DNA of 6,008 nucleotides, taken from positions 1 to 6,008 of the forward strand of contig JAPJRA010000256.1 in the NCBI GenBank assembly GCA_030824835.1, written 5' to 3'. Under the pieces are notes generated by a model. It saw nothing but the letters and a program-made list of their open reading frames with translations, did not search any database and was not told the origin of the DNA. This document shows, piece by piece, positions 1-5,779 of the stretch. Position numbers and translations under genes: made by a program. This DNA is from Geminicoccaceae bacterium. GTDB taxonomy: Bacteria > Pseudomonadota > Alphaproteobacteria > Geminicoccales > Geminicoccaceae. How positions within the stretch are numbered: the stretch's first letter is position 1; each line of letters starts with the position of its first letter.

Positions 1-94
1 GCGTGAGCCGCCCCCTTTTTTGTCGGCAAGCGGCTTCTCTCAATGCCGACGGAGGCCTATCCTCCAGGCAAATGCTCGGGGAAGGCGCGGCTTG

Positions 95-718
95 ATGCTC
101 AAGGTCCTGGTTGCGGACGACCATCCATTGTTCCGAGAGGCAGTCGTGCTGTCCATCCGGCATCTGGACCGGACGGATTTCCAGGTGCTCGAAGCCGGTA
201 CGCTGGATGAGGTCTGCCGTCTGGCGACGACCATGCCAGACCTCGATCTGCTGCTCCTCGACCTGAAGATGCCCGGCATGGACGGACTCGGCGGCCTGCT
301 CGAGTTGCGCCGCAAGTTCCCGTCCCTGCCGGTGGTGATCGTCTCCGCGACCGAAGAGCCCCGGATCATCCGCGAGGCGATCGCGGCCGGGGCCATGGCG
401 TATATCCCAAAATCACTCGATCGCTCCACCATCACCCAAGCACTGGAGCACGTGCTCAACGGCGATATCTGGCAGCCCGAGGGCGACGTCGGCCAATTTG
501 GCAACGAGACGCCAATGGCCGAGCGGATGCAGGCACTGACACCGCAGCAGACCAACATCCTCCGACTGATGGTGGCGGGCAAGCCGAACAAGCTCATCGC
601 CTACGAGCTGAGCATCGCCGAGACCACGGTGAAGGCCCACGTGACCGTCATTCTGCGCAAGCTCGGCGTGTACAGCCGGACGCAGGCCGTGCTCGCGGCA
701 CGGGAGTTCTTCGGCTAG
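95..718 (+). CDS. NarL/FixJ-family response regulator (REC + LuxR-type HTH)
   Basis: This is a two-component transcription regulator of 207 residues, the normal size for the NarL/FixJ family. The receiver domain covers roughly residues 2-120. It shows the acidic pair D8-D9, the phosphoacceptor D56 (LLLLDLKMPGMDG), the switch residue S84 (VIVSATEE) and the conserved K106 (YIPKS). A linker leads to a LuxR-type helix-turn-helix at about 147-202, with LTPQQ, a recognition helix in AETTVKAHV, and ILRKLGVYSRTQAV. I chose the ATG at 95 because GGGGAAGG lies at 78-85 and the receiver fold begins at once (MLKVLVADD). The frame is open back to a TTG at 20, but that extension has no domain character. 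The gene converges on the hybrid kinase gene and shares its stop bases, which makes that kinase the most likely partner. Its target genes are unknown. It could instead answer a kinase elsewhere. Confidence 0.95.
   Translation: MLKVLVADDHPLFREAVVLSIRHLDRTDFQVLEAGTLDEVCRLATTMPDLDLLLLDLKMPGMDGLGGLLELRRKFPSLPVVIVSATEEPRIIREAIAAGAMAYIPKSLDRSTITQALEHVLNGDIWQPEGDVGQFGNETPMAERMQALTPQQTNILRLMVAGKPNKLIAYELSIAETTVKAHVTVILRKLGVYSRTQAVLAAREFFG
715..718. other. Tail-to-tail stop codon overlap (CTAG)
   Basis: The palindrome CTAG carries the TAG stop of the response regulator on the plus strand (716-718) and the TAG stop of the hybrid kinase on the minus strand (717-715). No room remains for a terminator between the two convergent genes, so each transcript must end inside, or run antisense through, the other gene. 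Confidence 0.95.
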
Positions 719-2070
719 ATGGCCTGAGGAGCCAGCATCTCGGCCAGCAGCGATCGCAGTTGAGCAGGGCGAACCGGCTTGTTGAGCAGCGCCGCTGCGA
801 CCGTTTCCACCTCGCGCTGCACCTCGGGTGTCCGATCGGCGGTGATCACCATGGCCGGAATCGCGGTGCCGAAGCCGATGCGCACCATCTCGATCGCATC
901 GGTCCCGGTGCAGCCGTCCAGATGGTAATCCGCGATCACCGCCGCCGGTCGCCGCCGGCCCCGGCGTAACAGGCCAATGGCGACCTCCGGCGAGGGTGAG
1001 GCGAGCACGACATAGCCCCACCCCTGCAGCAGCGCCTGCATGCCGTCGCGGATGGCAGCCTCGTTCTCAATGACGACAAGCAAAGCTCCCTGGGACCGCG
1101 GCGCGGTGGACGCATCGGCGCCAGCCGTCGCTCGAGCGGGCACACGGGAGCCCGCCGGTAAGGAAAGGGCGAACCTGGAGCCACGACCGGGCACCGAGTG
1201 CACGCTGAGGGGATGCCCGAGCATGCGCGCGATCCGCTCAACGATCGCGAGCCCGAGACCGAAACCGCGGTCGCGCTGGTCGGAATCCACGCCAAGGCGC
1301 CGGAACTCCTCGAAGATCAGGCTCTGCTGGTTGGCCGGGATACCGATGCCGGTGTCGACCACCTCGACACGAAATCCCGCCCCCTGCCGGCGCACCCCGA
1401 CCAGGATCCCACCGCGCCGCGTGTAGCGGATCGCGTTCGACACCAAGTTCATCAGTGCTCGGATGAGCATGCCGGGATCGGTGGCGACCACGACGTCCGT
1501 CGGCACCATCCGCAGCGCCAGACCCTTGCGTTCGGCCACCGGCGCGAACTCGGCCACCAACCGCCGCAGCAACGGATCCAGGGCGACGTTCTCGATCACC
1601 GGCGTCACCACCCCGGCGTCGAGCTTGGAGATGTCGAGCAGGGCGGTCAGCAGCCGGTCGATCGACTCGAACGCAAGGTCGACATTCTCGACCAGCCGCT
1701 CGGCACTTTCTGGCAGCGACGTCTCGGCCAGGGCGGACAGGAACAGGCGCGCCGCGTTGAGCGGCTGCAGCAGATCGTGGGACGCAGCCGCCAGAAACCG
1801 GGTCTTGGACATGTTGGCGGCGTCGGCTCGGGCCCTTGCCTCCTCCAGCTCACGATTGCTGCGCTGCAGGTCGGCCATCGCCTGCTCCACCTGCTTGGTG
1901 CGCTTGCGAACCTCTGCCTCGAGCAGGGTCGCGCGCTCGAACAACGCGAACTCCGAGCCCTGCAGATCCATGCTGCGCTCGACCCGGCGGACGAGCACGT
2001 CCCGGATCTTGCGCAGCTTCGCGTTCTCCAGCGCCAGATCGGCGAGATGAACATCGGCGCCGGCATTCAT
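715..2070 (-). CDS. Soluble hybrid histidine kinase with C-terminal receiver (NahK-like)
   Basis: This predicted cytosolic hybrid sensor kinase has 451 residues. It shows no signal peptide, membrane segment or PAS domain. Residues about 10-90 are charged and heptad-like and probably form a coiled coil. The dimerisation/phosphoacceptor domain has H98 in ASHDLLQPLNAAR. The ATPase domain has the N-box around N212 (NLVSNAIRYT), the G1 box DTGIGIP (239-245) and the G2 box GFGLGLAIV (269-277). A receiver domain fills about 329-446, with phosphoacceptor D381 (IADYHLD), T410 and K431 (NKP). Its acidic pocket reads E335-N-E337 where D-D/E is more usual. I chose the ATG at 2070 because GGAGGG lies seven bases upstream; an in-frame ATG at 2133 lies deep inside the FIST gene. 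The start overlaps the FIST stop as ATGA, implying translational coupling. With no sensor domain of its own, it probably takes its input from the FIST protein, as NahK does from NosP. That partnership is inferred. Confidence 0.93.
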   Translation of the reverse strand: MNAGADVHLADLALENAKLRKIRDVLVRRVERSMDLQGSEFALFERATLLEAEVRKRTKQVEQAMADLQRSNRELEEARARADAANMSKTRFLAAASHDLLQPLNAARLFLSALAETSLPESAERLVENVDLAFESIDRLLTALLDISKLDAGVVTPVIENVALDPLLRRLVAEFAPVAERKGLALRMVPTDVVVATDPGMLIRALMNLVSNAIRYTRRGGILVGVRRQGAGFRVEVVDTGIGIPANQQSLIFEEFRRLGVDSDQRDRGFGLGLAIVERIARMLGHPLSVHSVPGRGSRFALSLPAGSRVPARATAGADASTAPRSQGALLVVIENEAAIRDGMQALLQGWGYVVLASPSPEVAIGLLRRGRRRPAAVIADYHLDGCTGTDAIEMVRIGFGTAIPAMVITADRTPEVQREVETVAAALLNKPVRPAQLRSLLAEMLAPQAI

Positions 2071-3233
2071 GGCAGGACCCTCCGTCCGATGGCGATGCCC
2101 GTGAAGGTCTGGGTGACGTGCATCGATCCCCACTGCTCACCGAAGCTGGCGAATCCGGTCACGTTGTTGGCAGCGTGCAGCCGCGACAAGCGATGCTTGA
2201 TCTGGCTGCGCTCGGCCTCCAGCCGGTTGAGCACGCACTCGAAGCCGATTACCGCCTCGGGAACACCCAGTGAGGCCCGCAACTCCTCGTACATGCCTTC
2301 GGTCTGGCGCAGCAGGTCGCGGCCATCCGAGAGCGTCAGGACCAGCCCCTCATCGACGGCACAATAAAAGCTGAGGCTGCCGTCGGGGTTCGCCTTTTGA
2401 ATCGAGCGTACGTATTCGGCCCCACCCAGTCGCACCACGAGTGGATGGGTGGCGAACACCATCGGCGTGAGCTCGGCTTCGTCGCAGCCGATTAGGCGCG
2501 CATATACCGAAACCGCGGGCTCCGCATCGAGCTCCGTCACGATGCGCCGCTGCGGGTCCGCGCCGGTCACCACCACACGCTGCTCCGAGGCGACGAAATG
2601 CTGGTTGCGGAAGGGCCAGACCTGCCGGCGGGTGGCGACCAGAATGACGACAGCACCCTGATCGTGGAACCGGCCGCCGGCGAACACCGAGGTGTGCTTG
2701 AATGCCAGTGCGTCGCCGGCCGACCCGCCGAGCACGGGAATGTCCACCATCGCCCCACCGACGAAAGCCGCCACCGCATCCTCGCGTTGGGTCGTGCCGT
2801 CGATCAGCAGCAGCGCAAAGCGGTTGATCTCGCCATGCCAAGCTCGTGTGCGCGCATCCAGCTCATCGCGCAGCAGGGCGATGGTCTCGCCGCAGCGGCC
2901 GACATCGAGGTCACCTTCGGCCAGCAGCAAGCCGGCCACGGCCGCGAAGTCGGGTGCGGACAGGCTGAGTGCGGTCACCGAGTTCTCGTGGTAACCGCTG
3001 GGGCCGATCTCGCCGGCGCTGGTGCAGCCGACGACGAGCACACCGGCGAAGAGCCGCTCCAACGCCGCCGTGAACGCCGGGGTCTCATACTCGGGCGCGC
3101 AGAAGAACAGGACCAGCACCACGCCCGGCCCCGCCAGCTCCGCATGCAGATGGCCTGCTGCCACGACCGGATCGGAGGCGGCCGACATGGCGCGTCGGAT
3201 GCCGGGCCGCGCGCCCGGGGGGCCATCACTCAT
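2067..3233 (-). CDS. FIST-domain sensory protein (NosP-like)
   Basis: This protein has FIST_N and FIST_C domains, a fold used for small-ligand sensing in signal transduction. Numbering from the ATG at 3248, FIST_N hallmarks are VVGCTSAGEIGPSGYHENSV (72-91) and the PVLGGSAGD loop (171-179). FIST_C runs from about 215 and ends with the conserved GFASFGEQWG (365-374) and FTGIAIG. There is no signal peptide or membrane segment, so it should be cytosolic. Directly coupled to a soluble hybrid kinase, it matches NosP, a FIST family of haem nitric-oxide sensors that control their neighbouring kinase. Haem binding cannot be read from the sequence; several histidines (88, 185, 196, 217, 268) are candidates. 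The start is uncertain. The ATG at 3233 has a GGGA nine bases upstream (388 residues), the ATG at 3248 would give 393 and that at 3188 would give 373. The first 20 or so residues look unconserved. Confidence 0.88.
   Translation of the reverse strand: MSDGPPGARPGIRRAMSAASDPVVAAGHLHAELAGPGVVLVLFFCAPEYETPAFTAALERLFAGVLVVGCTSAGEIGPSGYHENSVTALSLSAPDFAAVAGLLLAEGDLDVGRCGETIALLRDELDARTRAWHGEINRFALLLIDGTTQREDAVAAFVGGAMVDIPVLGGSAGDALAFKHTSVFAGGRFHDQGAVVILVATRRQVWPFRNQHFVASEQRVVVTGADPQRRIVTELDAEPAVSVYARLIGCDEAELTPMVFATHPLVVRLGGAEYVRSIQKANPDGSLSFYCAVDEGLVLTLSDGRDLLRQTEGMYEELRASLGVPEAVIGFECVLNRLEAERSQIKHRLSRLHAANNVTGFASFGEQWGSMHVTQTFTGIAIGRRVLP
2078..2083 (-). promoter_or_regulatory. Ribosome binding site of the hybrid kinase
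   Basis: GGAGGG on the minus strand lies seven bases before the ATG at 2070 and inside the last codons of the FIST gene. It fixes the kinase start and supports coupled translation across the ATGA overlap. Confidence 0.8.
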
Positions 3234-3270
3234 GCTGCTCGTTCCCATAGCTCGGCGGCCCGACGGAGCA

Positions 3271-3293
3271 GGTCACACCGTTAATCTGTGACC
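3271..3293. promoter_or_regulatory. Perfect inverted repeat, candidate operator in the divergent intergenic region
   Basis: GGTCACA (3271-3277) and TGTGACC (3287-3293) are exact reverse complements around the nine-base AT-richer spacer CCGTTAATC. The site lies 23 bases upstream of the ATG at 3248 and 38 upstream of the one at 3233, and over 120 bases before the FAH gene. It most likely serves the FIST-kinase operon, as an operator near its promoter or as a hairpin in its leader. The spacing is not that of a CRP/FNR site (TGTGA, six bases, TCACA). The half-sites read outward, so no known regulator family can be assigned. Confidence 0.5.
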
Positions 3294-3326
3294 GCCGCCG
3301 TGGCGCGGCACAAGGCCGACTTTCGA

Positions 3327-3342
3327 GGGGCCACGTGCCCCC
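3327..3342. repeat. Imperfect GC-rich palindrome centred on CACGTG
   Basis: GGGG-C-CACGTG-C-CCCC forms a 16-base palindrome with one mismatched pair (3331/3338). It lies in the divergent intergenic region, 75 bases before the FAH start. It could be a second operator, but G/C runs make such symmetry fairly likely by chance in this background. Confidence 0.2.
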
Positions 3343-3400
3343 CTGGTCGAACGGCCCCGCGTCCTACATGATCACTGCCGAGCGACCGCATCTGTCCATC

Positions 3401-3406
3401 GAGGAA
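3401..3406 (+). promoter_or_regulatory. Ribosome binding site of the FAH-family gene
   Basis: GAGGAA ends ten bases before the ATG at 3417 and is the best Shine-Dalgarno match upstream of this frame. It supports that start and shows that the 5' end of the damaged FAH gene is intact. Confidence 0.6.
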
Positions 3407-3416
3407 CCGACCGCCC

Positions 3417-4121
3417 ATGCAGCCGACATCGTTCGTCATTCCGCCGCCGCCCGTCGTCAGCGTCCCCGTCGCGGGTCAAGCGGGAGCGTTCCCGGTGCGT
3501 CGGATCTACTGCGTGGGCCGCAACTATTCGGACCACGCGCGGGAGATGGGCCATGATCCCGACCGTGAGGCGCCGTTCTTCTTCCAGAAGGCTACCGACA
3601 CCCTCGTTCTCGATGGGAAGTTCCCCTACCCGCCCGGGACCGAGGACGTCCATCACGAGGTCGAACTGGTGGTGGCCCTGGGCAAAGGTGGACGCGATAT
3701 CCCGGTCGAGCAGGCGCTGGAGTGCGTCTACGGCTATGCGGTCGGCCTGGACATGACCCGGCGCGATCTGCAGGCGGTGGCGAAGAAGGCCGGTCGACCC
3801 TGGGAGGTCGCCAAGTCGTTCGACGCCTCGGCGCCGATCTCGTCGATCGTTCCGGCGGCCGAGATCGGGCATCCCACCGCGGGAGCGATCTGGATCGACG
3901 TCAACGGTGAGCGGCGGCAGACGGGTGATCTCGCGCAGATGATCTGGAAGGTGCCGGAGACGATCGCCTATCTCTCCGGCCTGTTCGAGCTCGCCCCGGG
4001 CGACCTCATCTTCACCGGCACGCCGCGCACGCCCAGGTCGTGGATCGCGAACAGGGCGCCGCGCGGCTGCGGGTCGTCGGGGAAGCGCGGCAGAGGCGGC
4101 TTGGCCATCGAGGTAACGTAG
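3417..4121 (+). pseudogene. FAH-family hydrolase, C-terminus lost at a junction (chimeric tail)
   Basis: Residues 1-203 are a typical single-domain fumarylacetoacetate hydrolase family protein, of the kind that includes fumarylpyruvate hydrolases and 2-keto-acid isomerases or hydrolases. Visible signatures are [14 protein letters not shown] (35-48), [11 protein letters not shown] (53-63), the metal-binding glutamates E81 and E83 (HHEVEL), D112 (GLDMTRRD) and FTGTP (199-203). The family normally continues with an AGVG-type turn and about 25-30 more residues forming the last strands. Here the remaining 31 residues ([10 protein letters not shown] onward) are simply the antisense reading of the neighbouring lactonase gene and end at a TAG at 4119-4121. 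The metal ligands survive, but the missing end probably ruins folding, so I call it a pseudogene. The exact substrate cannot be given. The gene is probably not under selection now, although the reading frame has no other lesion, which suggests a recent event. Confidence 0.8.
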
Positions 4122-4867
4122 AGAATGTCGAGATCCGGCCCGCCGAAATTGACGCTGGTCACCTTCTTGACCGGCATGTCGATCACCCGGTCGACCCGGC
4201 CGTCGGGCGCGTAGCGGATCAGCTTGCCGACATAGACGATCGCACTCCAGACGCCGCCCTCGGCATCCACCGTGGCGCCATCGAAGGCGCCGCCTTCAAA
4301 CTCCATCTTGGCGAAGGCGCGCTTGTTCGCGATGCTGCCGGTATCCAGATCGTAATCGTAGGCCGAGATCTGGCCAGACCAGGAGTCGGTGAAGTAGAAC
4401 GTCTTGCCGTCGGGCGCCCAGCATGGCCCGTTGCTGACGATGATGTCGCCCTCAAGCTTGGTAATCTTCAGGTCCGGGTCGAGGCGATACAGGCTGCCAT
4501 TACCGCCTTCCTCCATCGTGTCCATCGAGCCGGCAACGAAGCGCCCGCGCTTGTCGACCTTGCCGTCATTGATGCGGTTGTTGGGCTTGTCGGGCTCAGG
4601 GTCGTGGATCAGCGTCACCTCGCCCGAGGCGAAATCCAGGAAATGGAAACCGCGCGCCAGGGACAGGACGGCGCCGCCCTGCCGGCGCAGGCACATCGAG
4701 CCGATCTTCATCGGCACGTCCCACGAGCGCACCTCGCGACCGTCGGCCGTGCAGCGGAACACCCGGCCGTCAAAGCTGTCGATCCAATAGAGCCGCTGTT
4801 CGTCCACGTCCCACAGCGGGCCTTCGCCGAGTGTCGTCTTGACGTCGACCAGAACCTCGATCCGCAT
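3968..4867 (-). CDS. SMP-30/gluconolactonase-family lactonase 1, altered C-terminus
   Basis: This is a six-bladed beta-propeller of the SMP-30/regucalcin/gluconolactonase family, which hydrolyses sugar lactones with a bound divalent metal. The expected ligands are present: E15 (TLGEGPLWD), N146 (IIVSNGPC) and D196 ([10 protein letters not shown]), with substrate-side R98 and N100 (RINDGKVD). Family similarity runs to P284 (DLGVRGVP). The next 15 residues, [15 protein letters not shown], are antisense FAH sequence replacing an end like EPRFKG seen in the paralogue. The last propeller strand ([10 protein letters not shown]) is complete, so activity may persist. The ATG at 4867 has GGGAG and AAGGA just upstream (4880-4871). 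The gene follows the second lactonase gene by 16 bases in the same operon, and by eye the two proteins share over half their residues. The native sugar substrate is unknown. Confidence 0.9.
   Translation of the reverse strand: MRIEVLVDVKTTLGEGPLWDVDEQRLYWIDSFDGRVFRCTADGREVRSWDVPMKIGSMCLRRQGGAVLSLARGFHFLDFASGEVTLIHDPEPDKPNNRINDGKVDKRGRFVAGSMDTMEEGGNGSLYRLDPDLKITKLEGDIIVSNGPCWAPDGKTFYFTDSWSGQISAYDYDLDTGSIANKRAFAKMEFEGGAFDGATVDAEGGVWSAIVYVGKLIRYAPDGRVDRVIDMPVKKVTSVNFGGPDLDILYVTSMAKPPLPRFPDDPQPRGALFAIHDLGVRGVPVKMRSPGASSNRPER
4015..4025. other. Rearrangement or deletion junction between convergent FAH and SMP-30 genes
   Basis: From 4015 rightward the sequence aligns with the 3' end of the second SMP-30 gene (from 4904 rightward), starting with the identical ten bases CCGGCACGCC. 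Leftward of 4015 it does not align with that gene; it is instead codon-for-codon FAH (GDLIFTGTP, ending at 4025). CCGGCACGCCG therefore fits both ancestral genes and looks like the microhomology at which they were joined. The parent sequences are inferred from the paralogue and from the FAH family pattern. Confidence 0.75.
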
Positions 4868-4883
4868 CGTTCCTTCTCCCTAA

Positions 4884-5762
4884 TCAGCCCTTGAAGCGCG
4901 GCTCCGGCACGCCCCGCACGCCCAGCCCGTGCACCGCGAACAGGCCACCCGCTTCGCGCTCCTGCCGCGGCCGGCAGTTGAACGGCCGGGCCATCGAAGT
5001 GACATAAAGGATGTCGAGGTCGGCGCCGCCGAAGTTCAGGCTGGTGATGCTGTCGACCGGCATGCCGACCAGCCGGTCAACGGTGCCGTCCGGCGCGAAA
5101 CGGACCAGCCTGCCGCCATAGACCTCGGCACTCCAGACGAAGCCCTCGGCGTCGACCGTGGCCCCATCCGGGTAGCCGCGCAGCCCCGTCTGCTCGAAGC
5201 TCGTGAACAGCTTGCGGCTGACCACATTGCCGGTCGCCGTGTCGTAGCCGTAGGCGAAAATGCAACGGGTCCAGCTGTCGGCGAAGTAGAGCGTGCCCCC
5301 ATCCAGGCTGAAGCACGGGCCGTTGCTGACGATGATGCCGCCGTCGAGCTTGGTCACTTGCAGATCCGGGTCGAGCCGGTAGAGGCCGCCCAGCGGGTCC
5401 TTCTCCTCGTAATCCATGTACCCGGCGATGAAGCGACCCTGCCGGTCGACCTTGCCGTCGTTCAGCCGCGTGCGCAGCAGGTCGCGCTCCGGATCGGACA
5501 GATGCTTCGTCTCGCCAGTGGCGAAGTCGAACAGATGGAAGCCGTCGCGCAGCGCCACCACCGCCCCGCCACCCTCGCGCAGGCACATCGAGCCGATATG
5601 CTCCGGCACGCACCAGCGCTCGACGCCCTGCCCACGTGCATCGCACCGCTGGATCAGCTTGCCGTGGCTGTCGATCCAGTAGAGCCGCTGCTCCTGCACA
5701 TCCCACAAGGGACCTTCGCCCAGGTCGTTCCTGGCATCGACCAGAAGCTCGATCTGCAGCAT
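4884..5762 (-). CDS. SMP-30/gluconolactonase-family lactonase 2, intact
   Basis: This SMP-30/gluconolactonase-family beta-propeller has 292 residues, the usual length, with a normal end (GVPEPRFKG). Metal ligands are E16 (LGEGPLW), N147 (IIVSNGPC) and D199 ([10 protein letters not shown]); R99 and N101 (RLNDGKVD) match the substrate-contact positions. It lacks a signal peptide, so it is probably cytosolic. I chose the ATG at 5762 because GGAGG lies eight bases upstream and the protein then begins level with its paralogue (MLQIELLVDA against [10 protein letters not shown]). An in-frame ATG at 5783 overlaps the thioesterase stop as ATGA but has no good ribosome site. It is the middle gene of a thioesterase-lactonase-lactonase operon, and the pair looks like an old tandem duplication. 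Sugar specificity (gluconate, arabinonate or another lactone) cannot be read here. Confidence 0.93.
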   Translation of the reverse strand: MLQIELLVDARNDLGEGPLWDVQEQRLYWIDSHGKLIQRCDARGQGVERWCVPEHIGSMCLREGGGAVVALRDGFHLFDFATGETKHLSDPERDLLRTRLNDGKVDRQGRFIAGYMDYEEKDPLGGLYRLDPDLQVTKLDGGIIVSNGPCFSLDGGTLYFADSWTRCIFAYGYDTATGNVVSRKLFTSFEQTGLRGYPDGATVDAEGFVWSAEVYGGRLVRFAPDGTVDRLVGMPVDSITSLNFGGADLDILYVTSMARPFNCRPRQEREAGGLFAVHGLGVRGVPEPRFKG

Positions 5763-5770
5763 GGTTTCAG

Positions 5771-5775
5771 CCTCC
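5771..5775 (-). promoter_or_regulatory. Ribosome binding site deciding the lactonase 2 start
   Basis: GGAGG on the minus strand lies eight bases before the ATG at 5762 and downstream of the alternative ATG at 5783. This argues for the shorter protein. Confidence 0.75.
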
Positions 5776-5779
5776 GTCC

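Noticed and set aside
11..21. C-run followed by six T residues as a possible terminator of an upstream gene
   Set aside because: The left arm of any hairpin would lie outside the window and no stem is visible, so it cannot be supported.
20..94. N-terminal extension of the response regulator from a TTG at 20
   Set aside because: The receiver fold begins directly at the ATG at 95, which has its own GGGGAAGG. The extra 25 residues look like translated leader.
1198..2367. Long plus-strand open frame of 389 codons opposite the hybrid kinase
   Set aside because: It has no domain pattern and is rich in H, R, Q and G as expected from antisense reading of a GC-rich gene. The minus strand carries clear kinase motifs.
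3271..3293. CRP/FNR-type binding site
   Set aside because: The half-sites are in the opposite order (TCACA then TGTGA) with nine bases between them, so the CRP consensus geometry is not met.
3372..3872. Minus-strand open frame of 166 codons opposite the FAH gene
   Set aside because: No recognisable domain; the plus strand shows FAH motifs codon by codon.
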